Assembly: GCA_964624465.1 (NCBI GenBank) | Contig: CAZUZD010000203.1 | Coordinates: forward strand, 1 to 11,445 | Direction of reading: 5' to 3' | Origin: CAZUZD01 sp964624465 | GTDB taxonomy: Bacteria > Planctomycetota > Planctomycetia > Isosphaerales > Isosphaeraceae | Length of the DNA: 11,445 bases | In this document: piece by piece, positions 1-6,821 of the stretch | How positions within the stretch are numbered: position 1 is the first letter of the stretch | Layout: every line of letters begins with the position of its first letter | Program-made: the position numbers and the translations under genes | Notes under the pieces: model-generated | Databases searched by the model: none | The model's input: only the letters and a program-made list of their open reading frames with translations | Told to the model about the DNA's origin: nothing

Positions 1-933
1 GCCTTCGCTCTGCTCGAGCATCAGGTCCCACTAGTTCACGACGAAGATGCAGGGCTTGTACTGCTTGATGATGTAGTCGGCCAGCTGCTTGTCGAGCCGG
101 GCCACGCCCTGGGTGGGGTCGAGGAAGAGCATGACCACGTCGGCGCGTCGGATCGAGCGCTCGGCGCGGTGGACCGAGTAGAAGTCCAGGTCGTCGCGGA
201 TCTTCGCCTTGCGGCGGACGCCGGCGGTGTCGATGGCGACGAACGGCAGGCCATCCAGGTCGAACTGCACGTCGACGGAGTCGCGGGTGGTGCCGGCGAC
301 CTCCGAGACGATCATCCGCTCGGCGTGGGCCAGGGTGTTGATGAACGTCGACTTGCCGGTGTTCGGCCGGCCGACGACGGCGATCTTCATCGTCTCCGAC
401 CGGGGCTTGTCGCCTGAGGCGGCCGGTAGCATCTCGGCGATCGTCTCCAGCAGTTGCCGCTTGTTGCGGTTCTGGTGGACCGAGACGTACACCGGCTTGC
501 CACGGCCGAGCTTGTGGAACTCCTGCGCCAGGTCTTCGAGGTGGTACTCGTCGGCCTTGTTGATGACCAGGATGACCGGCTTGTCGATGTAGCGGAGCCG
601 CTGCGCGACCTCCTGGTCCAGCGGCATGAGCCCCTCGCGGCAGTCGACCACGAAGAGGATCAGGTCGGCGTCGTCCATCGCCAGCGCGATCTGCTTCTCG
701 ACGTGCTCCGACAGGTCATCGCGGTCGACCATCCCGATGCCGCCGGTGTCGATCAGCTCGATGAACGGGCCCTCGTCCGGCTGGATCCCGAGCGAGACGA
801 GGGTGCCGAGGCGGTCCCGGGTCACGCCCGCGATATCGTCGACGATGGCGATCCGGCGACCGGCGATCCAGTTCAGCAGCGACGATTTGCCGACGTTGGG
901 TCGGCCGACGATAGCAACCTTGGGCAATGGCAT
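1..933 (-). CDS. der: Ribosome-assembly GTPase Der (EngA), 3' end outside the window, interrupted by an in-frame amber codon
   Basis: Der is a double-GTPase that binds the 50S subunit late in ribosome assembly. It normally has two G domains and a C-terminal KH-like domain (about 440-490 residues). Seen here: first P-loop GRPNVGKS (residues 10-17), DTGG (62-65) and NKAD (125-128); second P-loop GRPNTGKS (188-195), GTTRD (214-218) and DTAG (235-238). The reading then reaches Asn300, where the next codon (31-33) is TAG instead of the Lys codon of the expected NKWD. After the stop the same frame reads WDLMLEQSEG up to the window edge, which fits Der, so the gene is probably complete apart from this codon. 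As it stands, the product would lack G4 and G5 of domain 2 and the KH domain. The start at 933 is chosen because P-loop 1 follows at the usual distance; only a weak Shine-Dalgarno is visible. Family certain; intactness uncertain. Confidence 0.93.
31..33 (-). other. In-frame amber (TAG) at the Lys codon of the second NKxD motif of der
   Basis: On the minus strand the codons read GTG AAC TAG TGG GAC CTG, giving V-N-stop-W-D-L. Der proteins have N-K-W-D here, so one A-to-T change in an AAG codon explains the stop. No frameshift is present, because Der-like residues continue in the same frame. The complete genes in this window end in TGA (five) or TAA (one), none in TAG, but six genes are too few to argue for recoding. 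Confidence 0.85.
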
Positions 934-1073
934 GGCGGACAGATTCCCAGGCCGTGGCGCGGGCCACGGTGCAGACGACGGCGTGACGATGCCGAGCTCG
1001 GTCGCGTGGGGATCAGACAGTCCAGCCCCAAGGCCCCCGGATGATGCGCGGGGTCGCGGCGCGATTTTTGACT

Positions 1074-1101
1074 ATTATAAGGGCAGTGTACGCCGGGACA
1101 A
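1074..1101 (-). promoter_or_regulatory. Probable sigma-70-type promoter of der
   Basis: On the minus strand there is a perfect TATAAT (1079-1074). TTGTCC (1101-1096), matching four of six bases of the -35 consensus, lies 16 bp upstream. This is one of the few AT-rich patches in a very GC-rich window. Transcription would start near 1067 in a run of A residues, leaving a leader of about 134 nt before the der ATG. The rest of the 934-1177 gap, shared with the divergent gene at 1178, shows no other convincing signal. On the plus strand TTGACT (1068-1073) is a possible -35 without a matching -10. Confidence 0.6.
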
Positions 1102-1177
1102 GGGATGGACTTCCGACGAACCGCCCGACCCGACCGATCGTGCCGGCCCCAACCGCCCGGGATGATGCTCACCGATC

Positions 1178-1708
1178 ATGAACCCAGTACCCGACCCCAG
1201 CCCGCCCGACGGCGTCAGCGTCACCGACCTCGTCGGCCTGGTCCTGGGGGCCGCCGTCGCAGCCGCCCACCTGCGCGGGCCCAACGGCGTGGCCCTCCGG
1301 GGCGACCTGCCGGCGCTCTTCTGGATCATCTTCGCCCTCGTCGGCCTGACCGCCGCCGGCCCGTTCGTCGCGCTGGGGCGCCGGCTCGGCAACCGTGATG
1401 GCCGGCAGCCAGCGGTCTGGGACGGACTCTGGGTGCTGCTGGGGACGCCCTGGATCCTGGCAATCGCCGTCGGGCCCGGCGGGTCGAAGGGCGCCCCTCG
1501 CTCGGTCGAGCTCTACCCAACGGTGCTGGTCGCCGGCGTGATGACCGCCGCACTGCTGACCCCGGCGATCGTCGGGCTCCGCTGGGTCCTGCGACCCGGC
1601 CGGGTCGATCGCGACGACCGCCTGGGCTGGTCGGCCTCGATCGGGCTGCTGCTGGCGGCAGGCTGGCCGGTGCAGTGCGGGCTCTGCCTGGTGCTGGCCG
1701 CCCCCTGA
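1178..1708 (+). CDS. Small hydrophobic, probably multi-pass membrane protein of unknown function
   Basis: I do not recognise this 176-residue protein. After a Pro/Asp-rich start it has hydrophobic stretches at about residues 16-32, 46-66, 82-99, 114-136 and 150-174, so four or five membrane spans are plausible. Charged loops (GRRLGNRDGR near 67-76; RPGRVDRDDR near 139-148) separate them. Two cysteines lie near the C-terminus (QCGLC, 167 and 170). No catalytic motif is visible. Third codon positions are strongly G/C, and the pattern of hydrophobic blocks supports real coding. The ATG at 1178 is the first in frame that leaves the hydrophobic segments intact, but there is no clear Shine-Dalgarno, so the start is tentative. 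It is divergent from der and convergent with the PpiD-like gene, so it is probably transcribed alone. Confidence 0.7.
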   Translation: MNPVPDPSPPDGVSVTDLVGLVLGAAVAAAHLRGPNGVALRGDLPALFWIIFALVGLTAAGPFVALGRRLGNRDGRQPAVWDGLWVLLGTPWILAIAVGPGGSKGAPRSVELYPTVLVAGVMTAALLTPAIVGLRWVLRPGRVDRDDRLGWSASIGLLLAAGWPVQCGLCLVLAAP

Positions 1709-1724
1709 GAGGCCGGAAATGCCG

Positions 1725-1756
1725 CGGGCCCGGCGGCGCTCACGCCGCCGGGCCCG
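1725..1756. terminator. Strong GC stem-loop between two convergent genes, candidate bidirectional terminator
   Basis: A perfect 14-bp inverted repeat (1725-1738 and 1743-1756) encloses a 4-nt loop, CTCA. It lies 16 bases after the stop of the membrane-protein gene and 34 bases beyond the stop of the convergent PpiD-like gene. No T-run follows on either strand, so it is not a classical intrinsic terminator. Its position between two 3' ends suggests termination or protection of 3' ends for both transcripts. Confidence 0.6.
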
Positions 1757-1790
1757 GAGTGGCTCGGTCCTCGGGGGGATCGCGGGGCGA

Positions 1791-3767
1791 TCAGCCGTGG
1801 TCGTGGCCGGTGTGGTCCTCGCCATCGTCGCCGGCGTCGGGACCGGTGGGTCGGGCGAGCTTCTCGGCCTTGGCCTGCTTGCGGAGGTAGTCCATCCACT
1901 GATCGACCCGCTCCGCCGCCTGCTCGGGGGCCAGCTCCATCTCCATGCGGGAACGCGAGCCGACCGGGCCGTACAGGCCCTTGAGCTCGGCCGGGGTGCG
2001 GGCCCCGAGGGCGAGGACGTAGTAGACCGAGCGCGGGCCGTTGGGCTCCACCTGGACCTCGCCCGGCTTCAGGCCGAACAGCGCCTTACGGAGGGTTTCG
2101 CCGGCGCTCTTGATCTCGGGGATCTCGCTGGCCTGCGGGGGGCCGAAGCCGGTCATCGAGTTCGGGTTGAAGCTCGGGGCCAGGCGGGCGATCGGCGAGG
2201 TCTGGATCACCGCGCGGGGTGCGGCGACGCTCTTGAGGTCACCCTTGGCCTCGCGGGCCTTGACCGCCAGGGCCTGGGCATCGGCCAGGGCGAGGTCGCG
2301 GGCCTTGGTCCGCTTCCACTCGCGGACGACCTCCTCGCGGACCGTATCGAGCGCGGGCACCTGCGGCAGCAGGTCGGCGAGCTTCCAGGCCAGGTACCGC
2401 CGGCCCTCGGCGTCGGCCAGCTCGATCTCGTCGTACACCGACTGCCGCTCGCCGAAGACGTAGGCGGGGAACGGATCGCCGCCGGCGGCCCATGAGGTGC
2501 CGACCGCGGCGCCCGCAATGGGCAGGTGCATGGCGGCCTGCTCGCGGGTCAGCAGCGGGGTGGTCTCGTGCTTCAGGCCGTTCCTGGCGGCGAACAGGGA
2601 GAGCAGGGTCTTGCCATCGGCCGCGTTCGGGGTCGGCAGCGGCCGGGGCGCCTTGCCAGCCTCCTGGGCCGTGGCATTCTGCTCCTCGGCCTCCTCGTAC
2701 TGGTCGGAGAACGGGTTGATCACCTGCTCGCGGGCCAGGTCGAAGATCTTCTCGACCTGATCGCGGGCCTTCTCGGCCGCCAGTCGTTCGCGGACCACGG
2801 CGCGGACCTCGACGTAGGGGTCGGCGGTGCGCGGGGTGAGCTTGGCATCCTTGTCGCCGGCGAACAGGTTCACCGGCAGCTCGCGGGGCGGGGCGGGGAA
2901 CTCGGCCTTGTGGTCGTCGTAGTAGCGGCGGATCTGCTCGGCGGTCAGCTCGGACTCGAACTTGCGGCGGGCGGCGTCCTCGTCGACCACGACGTACTCG
3001 ACCTGGACCCGGCGGGGGACCTTGAAGCCAGGCGTGTCGCGCTCGGGGTCGGGGAGCTGGTCCTTGTACTTGTCGAAGAACGCCTTGAGCTCGTCGGCCG
3101 ACGGGTCGGCGACCTTGGCGACGTACTCGTCGGCGGGGAAGGCGACCGCGACGGCGGAGACCTTCTCCTGCTGGTCCTTGTAGGCGTCGTACAGGTCGAG
3201 CGGGGTGAGGCTCGAGATGTCGATGCTCAGGGGCAGGGGCGTGCTGCTGGAGCGCGGGGGCAGCGGCAGGGTGCGGAGCTTCTGGAGCCGCACCTGATTG
3301 GCGATGTCGGCGAGCAGCTGCTCGTCGGTCACCAGCATCGGGGGCTCGCCGTTGAAGTAGCGGCGGTAGATCGAGTCGAACAGCTCGGGGGTGAGCTGGT
3401 TGCGGGTGATGTCGCGGAGGTAGAGCTTGGCCACCTCGGGCGAATTCGGCATCTGGAGCCGGTCGGCCTCGTGCTCCAGGACCAGGGCGTCCTGCATGTC
3501 GGCGTCGCTCAGGCCGCCGAAGAAGCTGGGGTTACCGCTGAGCTCGCTCATGAAAAGGTTGGCGCGAGCGCGCTCGTAGTACATCCGCGAGACCTCGCTG
3601 CGGCGCACGGGACGGCCGTAGAGGCTGAAGACCGTGCGGTCCTCGCCGTCGGGTCCGCCCCCGCTGTTGCGAAACAGCGACAGGTCGAGGGTGAAGGCGA
3701 TCATGGCCATCAGCGCCAGCACGGCCAGGAACTTCCGCTGGTGCCGGCGGAATACTTCAAACGGCAT
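1791..3767 (-). CDS. Membrane-anchored PpiD/SurA-like periplasmic folding factor (peptidyl-prolyl isomerase family)
   Basis: The 658-residue product begins with a basic stretch and one membrane segment (FLAVLALMAMIAFTL, about 13-27), as in PpiD, with the rest outside the inner membrane. After it comes a SurA/PpiD-like N-terminal pattern: a YGRPVRRSEV turn (50-59), then a long helical region. Two copies of the typical chaperone-type phrase with an FFDKYK or YYDDHK core occur near 225-265 and 274-292. Near 445-505 a stretch resembles the end of PpiD (EIELADAEGRRYLAWKL, then VREEVVREWKRTKARDLALADA). A catalytic parvulin domain with its conserved histidines is not evident, so isomerase activity is doubtful and chaperone function more likely. 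The tail is Asp/His-rich (DDGEDHTGHDHG). The ATG at 3767 was chosen over an upstream in-frame ATG at 3866 because it directly precedes the anchor and has GGGG six bases upstream. The upstream extension would be an Arg/Pro-rich run in non-coding-like sequence. Family call is moderate. Confidence 0.75.
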   Translation of the reverse strand: MPFEVFRRHQRKFLAVLALMAMIAFTLDLSLFRNSGGGPDGEDRTVFSLYGRPVRRSEVSRMYYERARANLFMSELSGNPSFFGGLSDADMQDALVLEHEADRLQMPNSPEVAKLYLRDITRNQLTPELFDSIYRRYFNGEPPMLVTDEQLLADIANQVRLQKLRTLPLPPRSSSTPLPLSIDISSLTPLDLYDAYKDQQEKVSAVAVAFPADEYVAKVADPSADELKAFFDKYKDQLPDPERDTPGFKVPRRVQVEYVVVDEDAARRKFESELTAEQIRRYYDDHKAEFPAPPRELPVNLFAGDKDAKLTPRTADPYVEVRAVVRERLAAEKARDQVEKIFDLAREQVINPFSDQYEEAEEQNATAQEAGKAPRPLPTPNAADGKTLLSLFAARNGLKHETTPLLTREQAAMHLPIAGAAVGTSWAAGGDPFPAYVFGERQSVYDEIELADAEGRRYLAWKLADLLPQVPALDTVREEVVREWKRTKARDLALADAQALAVKAREAKGDLKSVAAPRAVIQTSPIARLAPSFNPNSMTGFGPPQASEIPEIKSAGETLRKALFGLKPGEVQVEPNGPRSVYYVLALGARTPAELKGLYGPVGSRSRMEMELAPEQAAERVDQWMDYLRKQAKAEKLARPTGPDAGDDGEDHTGHDHG

Positions 3768-3870
3768 GGCAAACCCCGTGGCGAAAAACTCAGGTAGCCG
3801 GCGCAGCGGAGCGGGGGCGCGGCGGGGGCGACCACGGCGTCGTGCCGGGTCGGGCGGCGAGCACACCCCC

Positions 3871-3899
3871 TTGACAGGCCGCTATACCCTACGCTTACT
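3871..3899 (+). promoter_or_regulatory. Possible topA promoter (perfect -35, weak -10)
   Basis: A perfect TTGACA (3871-3876) is followed after 17 bp by CTTACT (3894-3899), which matches only three -10 positions. It lies in the 276-bp gap between the divergent PpiD-like gene and topA and would leave a leader of about 138 nt. On the opposite strand TATAGC (3886-3881) could serve the PpiD-like gene, but no good -35 accompanies it. The rest of the gap shows nothing else I can support. Confidence 0.35.
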
Positions 3900-4043
3900 G
3901 ATGGACGCTCTCGGCATGCGGCCGACCGATTTCCGGCAGTGTACCAGGAAGCGCGACCCCGACAACAGCAAACCGGCCCGGCCCGACGCGGGCCAATCGC
4001 CCGATCGACCCCGGGCGCAACACGATAGGACACCCCACCCACC

Positions 4044-6821
4044 GTGGCTCGCAAGACCGCCAAGTCGTCGGAGACGACCCCCGAGACCCCCGCCAAGACG
4101 ACCCCCAAGGCCGCCCCCAAGCGTGCCAAGGCGGCCCCTGCGACCGCCCCCTGGGACGACGCCGAGCCCCAGACCGCCGCCAAGAGCCCCGCAAAACCGA
4201 AGGCCAAGGCCGCCCCCAGGAGCAAGGCCAAGGCGCCCGCCAAGCCGAAGGCCGCCGCCAAGGGCAAGTCCGCCGCCCGCAGCAAGGCCACCCCGGAGGC
4301 CGACACCGAGGTCGTGCCGTTCACCGGGGGCGGCCGCACGCTCGTGATCGTCGAGAGCCCGAAGAAGGCCAAGTCGATCAACAAGTTCCTGGGCTCGCGG
4401 TACGTCGTGAAGGCGAGCATGGGCCACGTCCGCGACCTGCCCGATCGCAAGCTCGGGATCGACGTCGAGAACGGCTATTTGCCGACCTATGTCGTCTCCG
4501 ACAAGAAGCATTCGACGATCCTCGACCTCAAGAAGGACGCCGCCAAGTCGGACATCGTCTACCTGGCGACCGACCCCGACCGCGAGGGCGAGGCGATCGC
4601 CTGGCACCTCCAGCAGGCGCTCGGACTGCCCGACGAGCGCGTTCGCCGGGTGATGTTCTTCGAGATCACCGAGAAGGCCGTCCGCGAGGCGTTCAACCAC
4701 GTCGGCCCGATCGACATGGATCGCGTGAACGCCCAGCAGGCGCGGCGGTTCCTCGACCGGTTCGTGGGCTATCAGCTCAGCCCGTTGCTCTGGAAGAAGG
4801 TGACCCGGGGCCTGAGCGCCGGCCGGGTGCAGTCGGTCGCAGTGCGGATCATCGCCGAGCGTGAGAAGGAGATCCGGGCGTTCGTCCCCGAGGAGTACTG
4901 GAAGGTGACCGCCCTGGTCGCCCCCAAGGGGATGCGCGGCGAGGAGGATCGGTTCTCGGCCGAGCTGACCGAGTGGAACGGCGGCAAGTTCGCCGCGGGC
5001 AACGAGACCGACGCCCGCACGATCCGCGACGCCCTGGCCTCGGCGACCTACAAGGTCCGTGACCTGGAGACGGTCGAGAAGTTTGACAAGCCCGATGCGC
5101 CGTTCAAGACGAGCACCCTGCAACAACAGGGCACCATCCGGCTGCGGATGTCGGGCAAGAAGACGATGAAGATTGCCCAGGAGCTGTATGAGGGCATCGA
5201 CGTCGACGGGACCGGCCCGGTCGGTCTGATCACCTACATGCGAACCGACTCGCTCCGGGTCTCGGACGACGCCATCGAGGGCGTCCGGGCGATCATCTCC
5301 GACGAGTTTGGCAACGCGTACCTGCCTGCCAAGCCGAACCGTTACGCCGCCGGCAAGAACGCGCAGGAGGCCCACGAGGCGATCCGGCCCACCGAGCTGA
5401 AGTTCCACCCCGACAAGATCAAGGACCGGCTCACCGGGGACCAGTTCAAGGTCTACAACCTGATCTACCGGCGGTTCGTCGCCAGCCAGATGACCCCGGC
5501 GCAGTTCGAGGTCACCAACGTCGTGATCGAGGCCGGCGACGGCGTCTTCAAGTCGCAGGGCAAGATCCTCCGGTTCGACGGCTACCGCCGGGCCCTGCCG
5601 CCGGCCGGCAAGCAGGAGGACGCGCTGCTGCCGAAGCTGTCCATCGGCATGGCGCTCGACCTGCACGACCTGGCCGCGACCCAGCACTTCACCCAGCCGC
5701 CGCCGCGGTTCTCCGAGGCCGCGCTGATCAAGGCGTTGGAAAAGGAGAACATCGGCCGTCCCTCGACCTACGCTCCGATCATCCAGACGATCCAGGACCG
5801 CAACTACGTCGAGCAGAAGGAGCGCCGGTTCTTCGCCACCGACCTGGGCATGGTCGTCACCGACCTGCTCGTCGAGCACTTCCCCAAGATCATGGACCTG
5901 AGCTTCACGGCTCACATGGAGGACGAGCTCGACGACATCGCCCAGGCCAAGGAGGAGATGGCGCACGTCCTGGACGAGTTCTACCACCCGTTCCAGGACG
6001 CCCTGAAGCTCGCCGAATCGCAGATGCAGCGGGTGTCGATCCCGACCTCGCAGGTCTGCCACGAGTGCGGCGCCCCGATGCACCTCAAGTTCGGGCGGAC
6101 CGGACAGTTCCTGAGCTGCTCGCGCTACCCCGAGTGCAAGGCCACCCAGCGTCCCGACGGTACGGCCAAGCCCGCGGCCGAGGAGTCGGGCCACACCTGC
6201 CCCGACTGCGGCAAGGCGCTGCTGGTGCGCGAGGGCAAGCGGGGCCAGTTCCTGTCGTGCGCTGGCTATCCCAAGTGCAAGGCGTCGTTCAACATTGATC
6301 CGGACGGCAAGCCCGTCCGCTCGGTGGTCGAGACCGAGCACGTCTGCCCGAAGTGCGGCAAGCCGATGGCGCTGCGTCAGAGCGCCCGCGGCCCGTTCCT
6401 GGGCTGTACGGGTTACCCGAAGTGCCGCACGACGCTGCAGGTCGACGAGTCGGGCAAGCCGGTCGTGCCGCCGACGGTGGACGTGAAGTGCGAGAAGTGC
6501 GGCGGGGCCATGGGCGTGAAGCCCGGCCGTCGCGGCCCGTTCCTGGGCTGCATGAACTACCCGAAGTGCCGTGGCACCGCGCCGATCCCCGACGACCTCA
6601 AGGAGAAGCTGGGCGCCATGGCACCCGCCGCCTCCACCGCCACCGACGACCTCAAGGCCATCCAGCCGGAGGAGGTCTGCGACGATTGCGGCAGCACCAT
6701 GCTGGTCCGCCGCGGTCGTCGTGGCTTCTTCCTGGGCTGTGGCGCCTATCCCAAGTGCAAGGGCACGAAGGAGCCCGGCGAGCGGACGATGGAGAAGATC
6801 CTCGCCGTCACCGAGAAGTGA
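4044..6821 (+). CDS. topA: DNA topoisomerase I (type IA) with a basic N-terminal tail and five C-terminal zinc ribbons
   Basis: TopA relaxes negative supercoils by cutting one strand through a 5'-phosphotyrosine. The 925-residue product starts with a Lys/Ala/Pro-rich, presumably disordered tail (about 1-93) resembling a histone H1 tail. The TOPRIM domain follows, with VIVESPKKAK (catalytic Glu104) and ATDPDREGEA (Asp177, Asp179, Glu181). The active-site tyrosine is Tyr398 in GLITYMRTDS. SAGRVQSVAVR (258-268), AHEAIRPT (443-450) and GRPSTYAPII (571-580) are further hallmarks. The C-terminus holds five complete four-Cys zinc ribbons (672-905). The length is at the upper end for the family, explained by the tail and ribbons. 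It starts with GTG; only a distant AGGA (4027-4030) is upstream, and no in-frame ATG precedes TOPRIM, so the tail is genuine unless a later GTG is used. It is divergent from the PpiD-like gene and its 3' end overlaps the convergent hydrolase gene by 14 bp. Confidence 0.97.
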   Translation: MARKTAKSSETTPETPAKTTPKAAPKRAKAAPATAPWDDAEPQTAAKSPAKPKAKAAPRSKAKAPAKPKAAAKGKSAARSKATPEADTEVVPFTGGGRTLVIVESPKKAKSINKFLGSRYVVKASMGHVRDLPDRKLGIDVENGYLPTYVVSDKKHSTILDLKKDAAKSDIVYLATDPDREGEAIAWHLQQALGLPDERVRRVMFFEITEKAVREAFNHVGPIDMDRVNAQQARRFLDRFVGYQLSPLLWKKVTRGLSAGRVQSVAVRIIAEREKEIRAFVPEEYWKVTALVAPKGMRGEEDRFSAELTEWNGGKFAAGNETDARTIRDALASATYKVRDLETVEKFDKPDAPFKTSTLQQQGTIRLRMSGKKTMKIAQELYEGIDVDGTGPVGLITYMRTDSLRVSDDAIEGVRAIISDEFGNAYLPAKPNRYAAGKNAQEAHEAIRPTELKFHPDKIKDRLTGDQFKVYNLIYRRFVASQMTPAQFEVTNVVIEAGDGVFKSQGKILRFDGYRRALPPAGKQEDALLPKLSIGMALDLHDLAATQHFTQPPPRFSEAALIKALEKENIGRPSTYAPIIQTIQDRNYVEQKERRFFATDLGMVVTDLLVEHFPKIMDLSFTAHMEDELDDIAQAKEEMAHVLDEFYHPFQDALKLAESQMQRVSIPTSQVCHECGAPMHLKFGRTGQFLSCSRYPECKATQRPDGTAKPAAEESGHTCPDCGKALLVREGKRGQFLSCAGYPKCKASFNIDPDGKPVRSVVETEHVCPKCGKPMALRQSARGPFLGCTGYPKCRTTLQVDESGKPVVPPTVDVKCEKCGGAMGVKPGRRGPFLGCMNYPKCRGTAPIPDDLKEKLGAMAPAASTATDDLKAIQPEEVCDDCGSTMLVRRGRRGFFLGCGAYPKCKGTKEPGERTMEKILAVTEK
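6057..6758 (+). repeat. Five tandem Cys4 zinc-ribbon repeats inside topA
   Basis: The units start at residues 672, 719, 768, 816 and 879, and each has the form CxxCG...FL(S/G)C(x5)C. Their Cys pairs are 672/675 with 692/698, 719/722 with 739/745, 768/771 with 788/794, 816/819 with 836/842, and 879/882 with 899/905. Spacing is 47, 49, 48 and 63 residues. Units 3 and 4 share a 20-base identical stretch (6387-6406 and 6531-6550, exactly 144 bases apart), which may mark the most recent duplication. In other TopA proteins such ribbons bind single-stranded DNA and, in some cases, RNA polymerase. Confidence 0.9.

Noticed and set aside
1..933. Genome-wide TAG recoding as the reason for the amber in der
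   Set aside because: No other in-frame TAG occurs in the conserved genes of the window. The absence of TAG terminators among six genes is expected from the high GC content.
1054..1069. TCGC-GGC-GCGA followed by five T residues, resembling an intrinsic terminator on the plus strand
   Set aside because: The stem is only four pairs, no plus-strand gene ends before it, and the T-run is better explained as the start region of the der transcript on the other strand.
2526..3797. Open frame of 423 codons on the plus strand opposite the PpiD-like gene
   Set aside because: The translation is Gly/Val/Leu/Glu-rich without domains, while the minus strand encodes an anchor segment and PpiD/SurA-like blocks.
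3768..3866. N-terminal extension of the PpiD-like protein to an ATG at 3866
   Set aside because: It would place an Arg/Pro-rich stretch before the membrane anchor. The ATG at 3767 has a Shine-Dalgarno-like GGGG and gives a normal anchor position.
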